A DNA stretch of 5,903 nt from Candidatus Omnitrophota bacterium (lineage in GTDB: Bacteria > Ratteibacteria > UBA8468 > MWAK01), in the NCBI GenBank assembly GCA_026387085.1, contig JAPLMK010000067.1, positions 1-5,903 on the forward strand, written 5' to 3'. A program made the position numbers and the translations under genes. The notes beneath the pieces are model-generated. The model did not search any database. It saw only the letters and a list, made by a program, of their open reading frames with translations, and was not told the DNA's origin. This document shows positions 1 through 5,868 of the stretch, one piece after another (the first letter of the stretch is position 1; each line of letters begins with the position of its first letter).

Positions 1-65
1 AACTTTTTCTTTTTTCTTGGGCTGTCTTTGCAACCAAAGTTCGCTTGTTCTTAATCTATCGGCGC

Positions 66-1610
66 CTATGCCTGTTTCCGACGCTTCCGCCAAACCAGCA
101 GAGCGGAGATGCCGGCAGCCAGGGGTCCGACCGGGAGAGAGCCGTTATCGTTAGCGGAACTGTCGGGTGCCACCACGGCATAATTGGAGTAGACGCGGTC
201 TTTGTTATCAGTAGCAGGTTGCTCCCAGACCGCCACAGCCGTATCCCCGGAAATTGCGATTTGAGGGTTATCCGTATCCCAACCGATATTATTCTCAATT
301 CTGGCGGCGTTTGTTTCGTCCCAGGCAACAGCCCCATCTCCACCCATTGTTGTGTAGTTGGAGTAGATGTTGTAGTGACTGCTTTCGTTGGACTGCCGCC
401 AGACCGCCACGATGTTATTCCCGGAGATTGCGATTTGAGAGTTATACGCATTTGTGACATCATCCGAAACCGTATCAACCGTTGTCGTATCCCAAATAAC
501 AGCCCCGGCCCCGTCTATTGTTGAATAGTTGGAGTAGATGCGGGTATTGGCGCCGGAAACATATTGGTCCCAGACCGCCACGGCCGTATTTCCGGAGGTT
601 GCGATTTGAACCCTATACGCGTATCCAACAGCACTCGAAACCGTATCAACTTTTGTTGTATCCCAGACAACAGCCCCAGCCCCGTCTATTATTGCGTAGT
701 TGGAATAGATGAGTCTCTTGCCGTTACTATCATACTGCTCCCAGACCGCCACGACCGTATCACCTTCCGTACCCCCGAGAATTGCGATTTGCGGAGTAGG
801 CGGATCGGAGGCGTTGTTGTTATTATCCTCAATCCTGACAGCAGTATCGTTCCAGGTAAGAACTCCACCCCCGTCTATTGTTGCATAGTTGGAGTAAATG
901 TAAGCGGGGGAATTGGTCCAATCATATTGTATCCAGATCGCCACAATTGTATTCCCGGAGATTGCGATTTGAGGGTAATACGCATTTCCGCCGCTATTAT
1001 CAATTCGTTCGGCGCTGTGCCAGTTTCTTCCTCCGTCGGTTGTATAGGTAGAGTAGATGTAGTAAGCAGGATTGGCATACTGCACCCAGACCGCCACGAC
1101 CGTATTCCCGGAGATTGCGATTTGAGGGTAATACGCATCGCCGGCAACCTCTTCAATCGGCGCGGCAATATCCAGATTCCAGGTAACAGCCCCAACCCCG
1201 TCTATTATTGCGTAGTTGGAATAGATGTCGCTACCCTGTTGCCAGACCGCCACAACCGTATCACCTGCAGCATCTCCGGAGATTGCGATTTGAGGTTCGG
1301 ACGCATCGGCGTCATCATTTGAAACCGTATCAACTTTTGTTGTGTCCCAGGCAATAGCCCCAGTGCCGTCTATGGTTGTATAGTTGGAGTAAATGCGGAG
1401 CATCCCATTGCGACCCTTCTGTTGCCAAACCGACACAGCTTTATTCCCGGAGATTGCGATTTGAGGAGAAAAAGAGAAACTGCCTGCGCTGTCGTTCTGC
1501 TCAATCCTGACAGCATTTGTTTCGTTCCAGGTAAGAGATTGGGCTCCAATAAAACTTGGAAACAAAATTAACGCCACCAGCGCTGCCGTATATACCGAAA
1601 TCTTTTTCAT
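66..1610 (-). CDS. Secreted eight-repeat (probable beta-propeller) protein with C-terminal anchor or sorting tail
   Basis: Seen: 514 residues. It starts with a signal peptide (MKK, a hydrophobic stretch at about 6-20, likely cleavage near IGA-QS at 23-24). Residues 26-480 hold eight repeats of about 51-61 residues. Each has a core like PQIAISGNTVVAVW, a variable loop, then IYSNYATIDGxGAVxW. One unit contains a good Asp-box (TTDGGRNW, 190-197); the other units carry a degenerate TIDGxG version. The tail from 481 is Ser/Asp/Asn-rich, then has a short hydrophobic segment (about 492-507) and a basic WRKRRKQA end. Inference: repeats pairing beta strands with Asp-box turns suggest a seven- or eight-bladed propeller, as in sialidase/BNR-like proteins, but I see no enzyme active site. 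The tail resembles the tripartite CTERM signals handled by exosortases or rhombosortases, or a simple anchor; I cannot assign it to a defined class. The ATG start is supported by a strong GGAGG five bases upstream and by a promoter. Substrate or ligand is unknown. Confidence 0.85.
   Translation of the reverse strand: MKKISVYTAALVALILFPSFIGAQSLTWNETNAVRIEQNDSAGSFSFSPQIAISGNKAVSVWQQKGRNGMLRIYSNYTTIDGTGAIAWDTTKVDTVSNDDADASEPQIAISGDAAGDTVVAVWQQGSDIYSNYAIIDGVGAVTWNLDIAAPIEEVAGDAYYPQIAISGNTVVAVWVQYANPAYYIYSTYTTDGGRNWHSAERIDNSGGNAYYPQIAISGNTIVAIWIQYDWTNSPAYIYSNYATIDGGGVLTWNDTAVRIEDNNNNASDPPTPQIAILGGTEGDTVVAVWEQYDSNGKRLIYSNYAIIDGAGAVVWDTTKVDTVSSAVGYAYRVQIATSGNTAVAVWDQYVSGANTRIYSNYSTIDGAGAVIWDTTTVDTVSDDVTNAYNSQIAISGNNIVAVWRQSNESSHYNIYSNYTTMGGDGAVAWDETNAARIENNIGWDTDNPQIAISGDTAVAVWEQPATDNKDRVYSNYAVVAPDSSANDNGSLPVGPLAAGISALLVWRKRRKQA
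171..1535 (-). repeat. Eight tandem coding repeats, 153-183 bp each
   Basis: On the plus strand the core attgcgatttg (or a one-base variant) recurs at about 253, 427, 598, 781, 961, 1114, 1282 and 1453. The intervals are 174, 171, 183, 180, 153, 168 and 171, all multiples of three. DNA identity is high around the core and the upstream cccagaccgccac block, and lower in the loops. This suggests amplification by duplication or ongoing recombination between units. Because the repeats are so alike, long antisense frames also stay open here; I do not regard those as genes. Confidence 0.9.
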
Positions 1611-1615
1611 ATTAC

Positions 1616-1620
1616 CCTCC
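1616..1620 (-). promoter_or_regulatory. Strong Shine-Dalgarno of the repeat-protein gene
   Basis: On the minus strand GGAGG, inside GGGGGAGGG, lies five bases before the ATG at 1610. It fixes the start of the secreted protein and is the only clear Shine-Dalgarno in the window. Confidence 0.8.
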
Positions 1621-1679
1621 CCCGTTCACACCATACACTTCCTTATCGGAAAATTAGCTCAAAAAAACCACTGGTTATA

Positions 1680-1709
1680 ATTTTACCACCCCGATTAAAA
1701 CACGGTCAA
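1680..1709 (-). promoter_or_regulatory. Probable sigma-70-type promoter for the repeat-protein gene
   Basis: Minus strand TTGACC (1704-1709), 18-base spacer, then TAAAAT (1680-1685). The predicted transcript start is near 1673, giving a leader of about 60 bases that includes the strong ribosome binding site. A small palindrome, AACCA-C-TGGTT on the plus strand, sits at the predicted start site and could be an operator. The promoter indicates that this gene is transcribed separately from the FGE-fold gene upstream. It is judged by eye only. Confidence 0.5.
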
Positions 1710-1731
1710 GATTAAAGCAAAAAATAATGAG

Positions 1732-2466
1732 TCACGGCGAGCAGGCGCAGCGAAACCCGATATTGCTGTCCACGTGAACCAAAAAGTAACCGCTGCGGAC
1801 CGCCGAACGGCAGTAGTCGGTAGCAGAGCCAAACCAGCAGCCTCCGCGCGCCACGCGGTTCAGGCCGCTGTCCGGGCCCTTGGGATTGCTTGCCGGGCTG
1901 CTTGAGTAATAATTTGCGTCAAACCAGTCAGAACACCATTCCAAGGCGTTGCCGTGCATGTCATAAAGGCCGAAAGCGTTCGGCTTCCTGGTGCCGACCG
2001 GGTGGGTTTGCCGGTTGGAGTTGGCAGAGTACCAGGCGTAATCTTTCAAGTCCGACTCCGCATCTCCGAAACAGTAGCTGGTCGCGCTTCCGGCCCGGGC
2101 GGCCTTCTCCCACTCTGCCTCGGTGGGCAAACGTTTGCCGTAGTGGTTGGCGTAGGCGGTAGCATCATCCCAAAAAACATTGACTACGGGGTGGGTATCC
2201 TGCCAGACCCAGGAAGGTTCAGAAGGCATCTCTCTTCCGGTCTCAGCGCAAAATTTCCGGTACTGGCCTACTGTTACCGCGTACTTATCTATATAGTAGG
2301 CAGAGAGGAAAACTTTGTGCCGAGGGCATTCATTTTCAAAAGAATCCGGTCCTTGCGCCGAACCCATTATAAATTCTCCGGCCGGGATAAGAACCATCGA
2401 ACCGCCGTCTTTGGAAACAATCTCTTTCAACTTCCCGGTTTTAATATTCAAAGGCAGCGCCCGCAA
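1732..2466 (-). CDS. Formylglycine-generating-enzyme-fold (SUMF1/PF03781) protein
   Basis: Seen, numbering from the TTG at 2466 (244 residues): MVLIPAGEFIMGS (24-36), RLPTEAEWEKAARAG (112-126), AFGLYDMHGNALEWCSDW (164-181), then ARGGCW (206-211), CRSAVR (219-224) and IGFRCA (236-241). These are the standard landmarks of the FGE-sulfatase fold over nearly its full length. Known: the family includes true formylglycine-generating enzymes and many relatives (EgtB, PvdO, hypothetical modules). True enzymes use a cysteine pair just before the conserved CAAR-like segment. By my hand alignment the second of these falls on Ser221 here, so classical sulfatase activation is doubtful. No sulfatase gene is visible nearby. 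The start is uncertain: the open frame runs back to the LOG stop with no ATG, and the first ATG (2397) sits exactly where the domain begins, with only a weak GGCGG before it. No signal peptide is seen. It probably shares a transcript with the LOG gene. Confidence 0.85.
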   Translation of the reverse strand: MRALPLNIKTGKLKEIVSKDGGSMVLIPAGEFIMGSAQGPDSFENECPRHKVFLSAYYIDKYAVTVGQYRKFCAETGREMPSEPSWVWQDTHPVVNVFWDDATAYANHYGKRLPTEAEWEKAARAGSATSYCFGDAESDLKDYAWYSANSNRQTHPVGTRKPNAFGLYDMHGNALEWCSDWFDANYYSSSPASNPKGPDSGLNRVARGGCWFGSATDYCRSAVRSGYFLVHVDSNIGFRCACSP

Positions 2467-2496
2467 CCGTATTGTCTGTAATTTAAACAGGGGAAT

Positions 2497-3120
2497 TTAA
2501 CCTTTCACAATCAAGGCGGCCGCTTCTTCGGGTTCTTCCACGAGAGTAACCAGAGCCAGGTCTTCCGGGGTGATGTAATTCCCGGCTACTAGCGTTTTAG
2601 ATAACCAATCCAGTAAACCAGTCCAGTAATCCCGACCAACCAGCACTAAGGGAACCTTCGGACTGCGTCCGGTCTGAATAAGGCAGAGCGCTTCCATCAG
2701 TTCATCATTGGTGCCGAAACCACCGGGGAAAAAGACGAAACCGGAAGCAAACCGGACAAACATATATTTACGCACGCAGAAATAACGGAAGGAGACCAGG
2801 GTTTTAATATACGGGTTTGGTTTTTGTTCGTGAGGCAATTCAATATTCAAGCCGACGGAAGCGCCGCCGGCTTCGGAAGCGCCTTTATTTGCCGCCTCCA
2901 TAATACCGGGACCGCCTCCGGTAATAACCGCGTAACCGGCTTTCACCAAAGCGCGCGCCGTCTGCTCTGCCTTCCGGTAATACGGGTCAGTGGGCTTAAC
3001 CCGGGCCGAACCGAAGATGCTGACCGCTTTGCCCAAGCCGGACAAGGCCTCAAATCCGTCCACGAATTCGGACATGATGTGAAAAACCCGCCAACTATCC
3101 TGGGAAAGTGGTGTATCCAT
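2497..3120 (-). CDS. LOG-family (TIGR00730-type) Rossmann-fold protein
   Basis: Seen in the 207-residue version from the ATG at 3120: WRVFHIMSEFVDGFEALSGL near the start, a first strand VSIFGSAR, the nucleotide-binding segment TGGGPGIMEAANKGA, then SFRYFCVRKYMFVRF, followed by the family signature PGGFGTNDELMEAL. Known: PGGxGTxxE is the hallmark of LOG proteins. Plant-type and some bacterial members are cytokinin-riboside 5'-monophosphate phosphoribohydrolases; many bacterial ones were misnamed lysine decarboxylases. Inference: a soluble cytoplasmic nucleotide-processing enzyme with unknown physiological substrate. The motif looks intact. The frame stays open to a TTG at 3195 (232 residues), which would add a hydrophobic, then basic N-terminus. 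Neither start has a Shine-Dalgarno. I prefer the ATG because conserved family sequence begins right after it, but family members often have a short extension, so an intermediate start (such as GTG at 3165) is possible. It is likely first in an operon with the FGE-fold gene, 30 bases between the reading frames. Confidence 0.85.
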   Translation of the reverse strand: MDTPLSQDSWRVFHIMSEFVDGFEALSGLGKAVSIFGSARVKPTDPYYRKAEQTARALVKAGYAVITGGGPGIMEAANKGASEAGGASVGLNIELPHEQKPNPYIKTLVSFRYFCVRKYMFVRFASGFVFFPGGFGTNDELMEALCLIQTGRSPKVPLVLVGRDYWTGLLDWLSKTLVAGNYITPEDLALVTLVEEPEEAAALIVKG

Positions 3121-3161
3121 ACGTTTTATAGTTTTTCTCAAGCGAGGGTTGTCTTTTTTGT

Positions 3162-3177
3162 ACACTTCGCGGAGTGT
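3162..3177. repeat. 16-bp near-palindrome, ACACT...AGTGT
   Basis: Plus strand acacttcgcggagtgt pairs at seven of eight positions. It resembles the palindrome at 3281-3293 in having ACAC/GTGT ends around a GCG-containing centre. It lies between the TTG and ATG start candidates of the LOG gene, so it could be a second site of the same regulator or simply early coding sequence. Chance is not excluded. Confidence 0.35.
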
Positions 3178-3201
3178 CAACAATAAAACAAGCAATACGG
3201 A

Positions 3202-3259
3202 GGCTTGAGTATCCGGGGTCCGCCGGTTTTCTTGGCGGAAACACGGAGAGGCTCAAGCC
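3202..3259. repeat. Three-tier nested inverted repeat in the LOG/serS intergenic region
   Basis: Outer arms ggcttgag (3202-3209) and ctcaagcc (3252-3259), middle arms tccg (3212-3215) and cgga (3244-3247), inner arms tccgcc (3219-3224) and ggcgga (3234-3239), with a nine-base loop. All arms are exact and nested in order, separated by small internal loops. If the promoter at 3273-3300 is real, this sits in the LOG leader RNA. There is no T run on either side, so it does not look like an intrinsic terminator. Confidence 0.6.
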
Positions 3260-3272
3260 GGAGTTGCGTAGT

Positions 3273-3300
3273 TTTATATGACACGCAGCGTGTGGAACAA
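3273..3300 (-). promoter_or_regulatory. Candidate promoter for the LOG gene with a palindrome in its spacer
   Basis: Minus strand TTGTTC (3295-3300), 16-base spacer, TATAAA (3273-3278). The spacer contains a perfect 6+1+6 palindrome, acacgc-a-gcgtgt on the plus strand (3281-3293), a typical position for a repressor or MerR-type operator. The predicted transcript would have a leader of about 145 bases to the ATG at 3120. Promoter elements were judged by eye; the palindrome itself is exact. Confidence 0.45.
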
Positions 3301-3332
3301 AAAAATAACCCGAGCGCTACATTGTATCATAT

Positions 3333-3360
3333 TTGACCGGAGAAGGGCTATCATTATAAA
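3333..3360 (+). promoter_or_regulatory. Candidate serS promoter placing transcription start at the ATG
   Basis: TTGACC (3333-3338), 16-base spacer, TATAAA (3355-3360). The ATG of serS begins only 11 bases after the -10 box, so the predicted leader is about 0-6 bases. A GGAGAAGGG stretch at 3339-3347 is too far (24 bases) to act as a Shine-Dalgarno for the ATG and would lie in the promoter spacer. Confidence 0.5.
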
Positions 3361-3371
3361 ATACCCTATCT

Positions 3372-4643
3372 ATGCTGGACATAAAATTTATCCGGGAAAA
3401 CAGCCAGGTTGTGGAAAAAGCAGCGCAAGACAAAGGCGCAGCCGTTGATATTGCCGCCATCCTGGCGCTGGACGAAGAACGGCGCTCAATCCTTTCCGAA
3501 TCAGGGCAGCTCCGGCACCAGCGCAATGAAGCCAGCGAACGCATCAGCCAATTAAAAAAAGACGGTAAGGACGCCGCTCAATTGATTAGTGAAATGCGGA
3601 GCGTCGCCGACCGGATAAAGGAACTGGAAGAAGTTCTGCGGAAAAAAGAAGCGAAACTGGAAGAAGTTCTGAGTTTTGTACCCAATGTCCCGGCCGGGGA
3701 TGTGCCGGAAGGAAAGACGGCAGATGAAAACGTAGAAGTACGGGCCTGGGGTGAAAAAATTGTTCCCGGTTTTCCGCTGCTGCCCCACCACGAACTGGCC
3801 GAAAAGTTGGGCCTGATTAATTTTAAGGCGGCCGGACGGATGTCGGGCAGTTTCTTCGTGCTCTATACCGGCTGGGGAGCCCGGCTCGAAAGGGCGCTGA
3901 TAAATTTTATGCTTGACCGGCACCGCAAAGAGGGTTATCAGGAAGTATCGCCTCCCTTCTTAGTCAACCGCCGCAGCATGTACAATACCGGCCAGTTACC
4001 GAAACTGGAAAAAGATATGTACCGGGTGGAGAGCGAGGACCTGTTCCTCATCCCTACCGCGGAAGTTCCGGTAACCAACATCCATCAGGACGAACTTTTC
4101 CGCGAAACAGACCTGCCGGTTTACTATACCGCTTATACACCCTGTTTCCGTCTGGAGGCAGGCGCTTACGGCAAAGACACCAAAGGGCTACTGCGCGTGC
4201 ACCAGTTCGATAAGGTGGAGATGGTCAAATTCTGCCGGGCGGAGGATTCATACGCGGAATTGGAAAAACTATTAGCGGATGCAGAAGGCGTTTTGCAAGC
4301 CCTGGGTTTGCACTACCGCGTGATGTTGCTCTGTACCGGAGAGTTGTCGTTTTCCGGAGCCAAGTGCTACGACATTGAAGCATGGGCTCCGGCGCAAAAC
4401 CGGTACCTGGAGGTTTCCTCCTGCAGTAATTTTGAAGATTTTCAGGCGCGGCGCGGCAATATCCGCTACCGGGATAAAAAAGGCGAAGTCCGTTTCGCGC
4501 ATACCCTCAACGGTTCCGGCGTCGCCCTGGCGCGGACCGTTGCCTGTATTTTAGAAACTTACCAGCAGAAGGACGGTACAATTGTTGTGCCGGAAGTATT
4601 AAGGCCCTACCTGGATAATACCGCAGTCATAACCGCCAAATGA
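3372..4643 (+). CDS. serS: Seryl-tRNA synthetase
   Basis: Charges tRNA-Ser (and tRNA-Sec where present) with serine in the cytoplasm, via seryl-adenylate. Seen: 423 residues, the normal bacterial length. The canonical N-terminus MLDIKFIREN leads into the charged coiled-coil tRNA-binding arm (about 30-100). Class II core follows: motif 1 region around RALINFMLDRHRKEGYQEVSPPFLV (174-198), TAEVPVTN (229-236) for serine recognition, motif 2 FRLEAGAYGKDTKGLLRVHQFDKVE (259-283), and motif 3 NGSGVALARTVACILETYQQKDG (380-402) ending in VPEVLRPY. All key segments are intact; the Leu in FRLEAG replaces the more common Ser. The start is firm: an in-frame stop lies 13 bases upstream with no other start between. 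No Shine-Dalgarno precedes it, and the promoter candidate makes a leaderless message likely. It is divergent from the LOG gene and convergent with the ELM1-family gene. No T-box leader is seen. Confidence 0.98.
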   Translation: MLDIKFIRENSQVVEKAAQDKGAAVDIAAILALDEERRSILSESGQLRHQRNEASERISQLKKDGKDAAQLISEMRSVADRIKELEEVLRKKEAKLEEVLSFVPNVPAGDVPEGKTADENVEVRAWGEKIVPGFPLLPHHELAEKLGLINFKAAGRMSGSFFVLYTGWGARLERALINFMLDRHRKEGYQEVSPPFLVNRRSMYNTGQLPKLEKDMYRVESEDLFLIPTAEVPVTNIHQDELFRETDLPVYYTAYTPCFRLEAGAYGKDTKGLLRVHQFDKVEMVKFCRAEDSYAELEKLLADAEGVLQALGLHYRVMLLCTGELSFSGAKCYDIEAWAPAQNRYLEVSSCSNFEDFQARRGNIRYRDKKGEVRFAHTLNGSGVALARTVACILETYQQKDGTIVVPEVLRPYLDNTAVITAK

Positions 4644-4648
4644 ACGTT

Positions 4649-4787
4649 GTCATTACTGCGGACCGTGTCGCGCCGTAGCCCGCCTACGCTAAAGCTGTGG
4701 CGAGGTAAACCTTGCGCGAAGGCGGATAGTGAGCAGGAATCTAAAACTTCAAAACGTGGATTCCCGCTTAAAACATGCGGGAATGAC
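4649..4787. repeat. Composite nested palindromic repeat between convergent genes
   Basis: The outer element begins gtcatt (4649) and ends aatgac (4787). Its right half has an exact hairpin attcccgc (4760-4767) / gcgggaat (4777-4784), and its left half pairs ctgc (4656-4659) with gcag (4733-4736). Within the left loop lies a second element with arms ccgcctacgc (4680-4689) and gcgaaggcgg (4716-4725), nine of ten matching. This looks like one miniature palindromic repeat carrying another. Both sequence styles (GTCATTCC...GGAATGAC, and CCGCCTACGCTAAAGC...GAAGGCGG) are familiar to me from dispersed repeats in other genomes, by memory only. The hairpin may help end serS transcription, but no T run follows. 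Confidence 0.6.
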
Positions 4788-5847
4788 AAAAATTTTGTCC
4801 CAATAATTCCATCACTTTTGCGGCTACCTTTTCCGTCTCCGCTAAAACCTTCCGTTTCGGATTACAAATGGCTTCGTTCACATTGGACGGAATAATGTCT
4901 TCCAATGACCAGAGCCGGATATAGTTCTCCGCGGCAAGGTTTTCGAACGCCCGGTCAAAAACCAGGAATTTTTTGTTTTTCCGTTCCACTTTCAGCACCA
5001 CGGTCGGTTTTCCGGAACTGGCTGACTCGGAGACCATATTGATACTGTCTTCGGTCGTAATTACCAAATCGGCGACGGCCAGAAATTCCGACACCGGGTT
5101 CGCAAAATCCTGCCCGTAGAGAATAAGGTTAAACCGCGCCGGCTCGCCCCCTAACCATTTTCGGAAAATATCTTCCGTTGTACGGTTAGTCCGGCGACTG
5201 GTCGTCAGGTAAATTTTGGCGGGCAGTTTTTCGGAAATTTCAATCAGGCGCCGGGAGAGTTCTTCGGCCCACCCTTCGGAAATCCGATAGTTCTTGTCGT
5301 CGCCGCCGATTAAAACTGCAATATTTATTATCCCCCTCACCTTCTCCTCTCCCCGATGGGGAGAGGGTTGAAAACAAGAGGGCAATATCCGGTTGGGGGC
5401 GCCTTTGATAAAGATCAGGTTTTGCGCGCCGGCCATCCAGGGATGCCGCCACAAATCCGGTTCCAACGTTACCAGCAAATTAAAAAGTTTCAGCCGGATA
5501 AAATCCGGGTAAAGAACATGAACGCTTTTCGTTGAAAGACAGCGGCTTAAAAGAATATTGATTGGGGCCAATTTTGAACCGGCGGAGATTATGACCGTGG
5601 GTCCGGAAGAAAAAAAGGGGGGGATAATGCGGGCAAAGCGCCGGAGTATGAAACGAATCTTGAAAAGCGGCATCACCCCGCTCAGGTTTGCGCTCAGAAT
5701 CAGTATAGCGCGGCAAAGAAAAGAGGGGGGCGGAACCGCAATCTGCTCTATTTCTGCCCCGGGCAACCTTTCCGCAATTCCGATTGCCTGATTAAAATTA
5801 CCGCGGTTGCCGTCATTTAAAACGATAACCTTGATCGCGTTTGCCAT
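4768..5847 (-). CDS. ELM1-family (PF06258/COG3660) protein, probably in envelope-glycan synthesis
   Basis: Seen: 359 residues. NDGNRGNFNQAIGIAE (11-26) matches the family's N-terminal DGxxGHxNQ region. SAGSKLAPINILLSR (88-102), VLIGGDDKNY (178-187), TTSRRTNRTTED (215-226) and ITTEDSINMVSESASSGKP (263-281) are the other family blocks, in the expected order. Known: named after plant mitochondrial fission protein ELM1. Bacterial members look like GT-B-type glycosyltransferases and often lie among lipopolysaccharide or nucleotide-sugar genes, but their reaction is unproven. No signal peptide is seen. Odd features: residues 159-172 (FQPSPHRGEEKVRG) are encoded by an inserted palindromic repeat, and the last residues (CHSRMF) plus the stop come from another repeat. 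The start ATG is the only one available, since a stop lies 21 bases upstream in frame. No Shine-Dalgarno is near it, so translation may couple to the upstream gene. Confidence 0.85.
   Translation of the reverse strand: MANAIKVIVLNDGNRGNFNQAIGIAERLPGAEIEQIAVPPPSFLCRAILILSANLSGVMPLFKIRFILRRFARIIPPFFSSGPTVIISAGSKLAPINILLSRCLSTKSVHVLYPDFIRLKLFNLLVTLEPDLWRHPWMAGAQNLIFIKGAPNRILPSCFQPSPHRGEEKVRGIINIAVLIGGDDKNYRISEGWAEELSRRLIEISEKLPAKIYLTTSRRTNRTTEDIFRKWLGGEPARFNLILYGQDFANPVSEFLAVADLVITTEDSINMVSESASSGKPTVVLKVERKNKKFLVFDRAFENLAAENYIRLWSLEDIIPSNVNEAICNPKRKVLAETEKVAAKVMELLGQNFCHSRMF
4785..4799. repeat. 15-bp perfect A/T-rich palindrome
   Basis: Plus strand gacaaaa-a-ttttgtc, seven-base arms. It overlaps the end of the adjacent repeat element and lies inside the 3' end of the ELM1-family gene. 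It might mark the border of the repeat or form part of a weak transcription end for serS; too short for a firm call. Confidence 0.35.
5333..5373. repeat. Palindromic dispersed-type repeat inserted in frame in the ELM1-family gene
   Basis: Plus strand cccctcaccttctcc..., then an exact 21-bp palindrome at 5346-5366 (arms cctctcccc and ggggagagg, loop gat), then gttgaaa. The CCCTCACC...CTCTCCCC...GGGGAGAGGG pattern is a common dispersed repeat style in bacterial genomes (memory, not searched). In the gene's frame it reads FQPSPHRGEEKVRG with no stop. The exact borders are uncertain by a few bases. Confidence 0.65.
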
Positions 5848-5868
5848 GACAAAGCTGTAACGGTTGTA

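Noticed and set aside
26..39. Small hairpin ctttg/caaag downstream of the repeat-protein gene, near T-rich sequence, as a possible terminator.
   Set aside because: The stem is only five pairs, and the T run is on the wrong side for the minus-strand transcript.
45..1322. Long open frames on the plus strand (about 159 and 252 codons) across the repeat-protein gene, with recurring DRHDRIPGDCDLRVIRI-like text.
   Set aside because: They are antisense shadows kept open by the similarity of the eight coding repeats. The minus-strand frame has a signal peptide, promoter, ribosome binding site and sensible composition.
3175..3180. Perfect TTGACA on the minus strand as a second LOG promoter.
   Set aside because: No acceptable -10 box lies 16-18 bases downstream, and it falls inside the possible extended coding region.
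3288..3300. gcgtgtggaac upstream of serS, slightly like the T-box antiterminator core (GGGUGGAACCGCG).
   Set aside because: The match is too short, there is no specifier stem or terminator, and the predicted serS transcript begins downstream of it.
4760..4784. Hairpin attcccgc/gcgggaat as a classic intrinsic terminator of serS.
   Set aside because: The stem is good, but no T run follows on the plus strand. It is better explained as part of a dispersed repeat, although it may still affect transcription.
4647..4895. Plus-strand frame of 82 codons after serS (text like RRSPPTLKLWRGKPCAKADSEQ).
   Set aside because: It is a translation of the repeat elements and of the antisense of the ELM1-family gene; such text is a typical repeat artefact.
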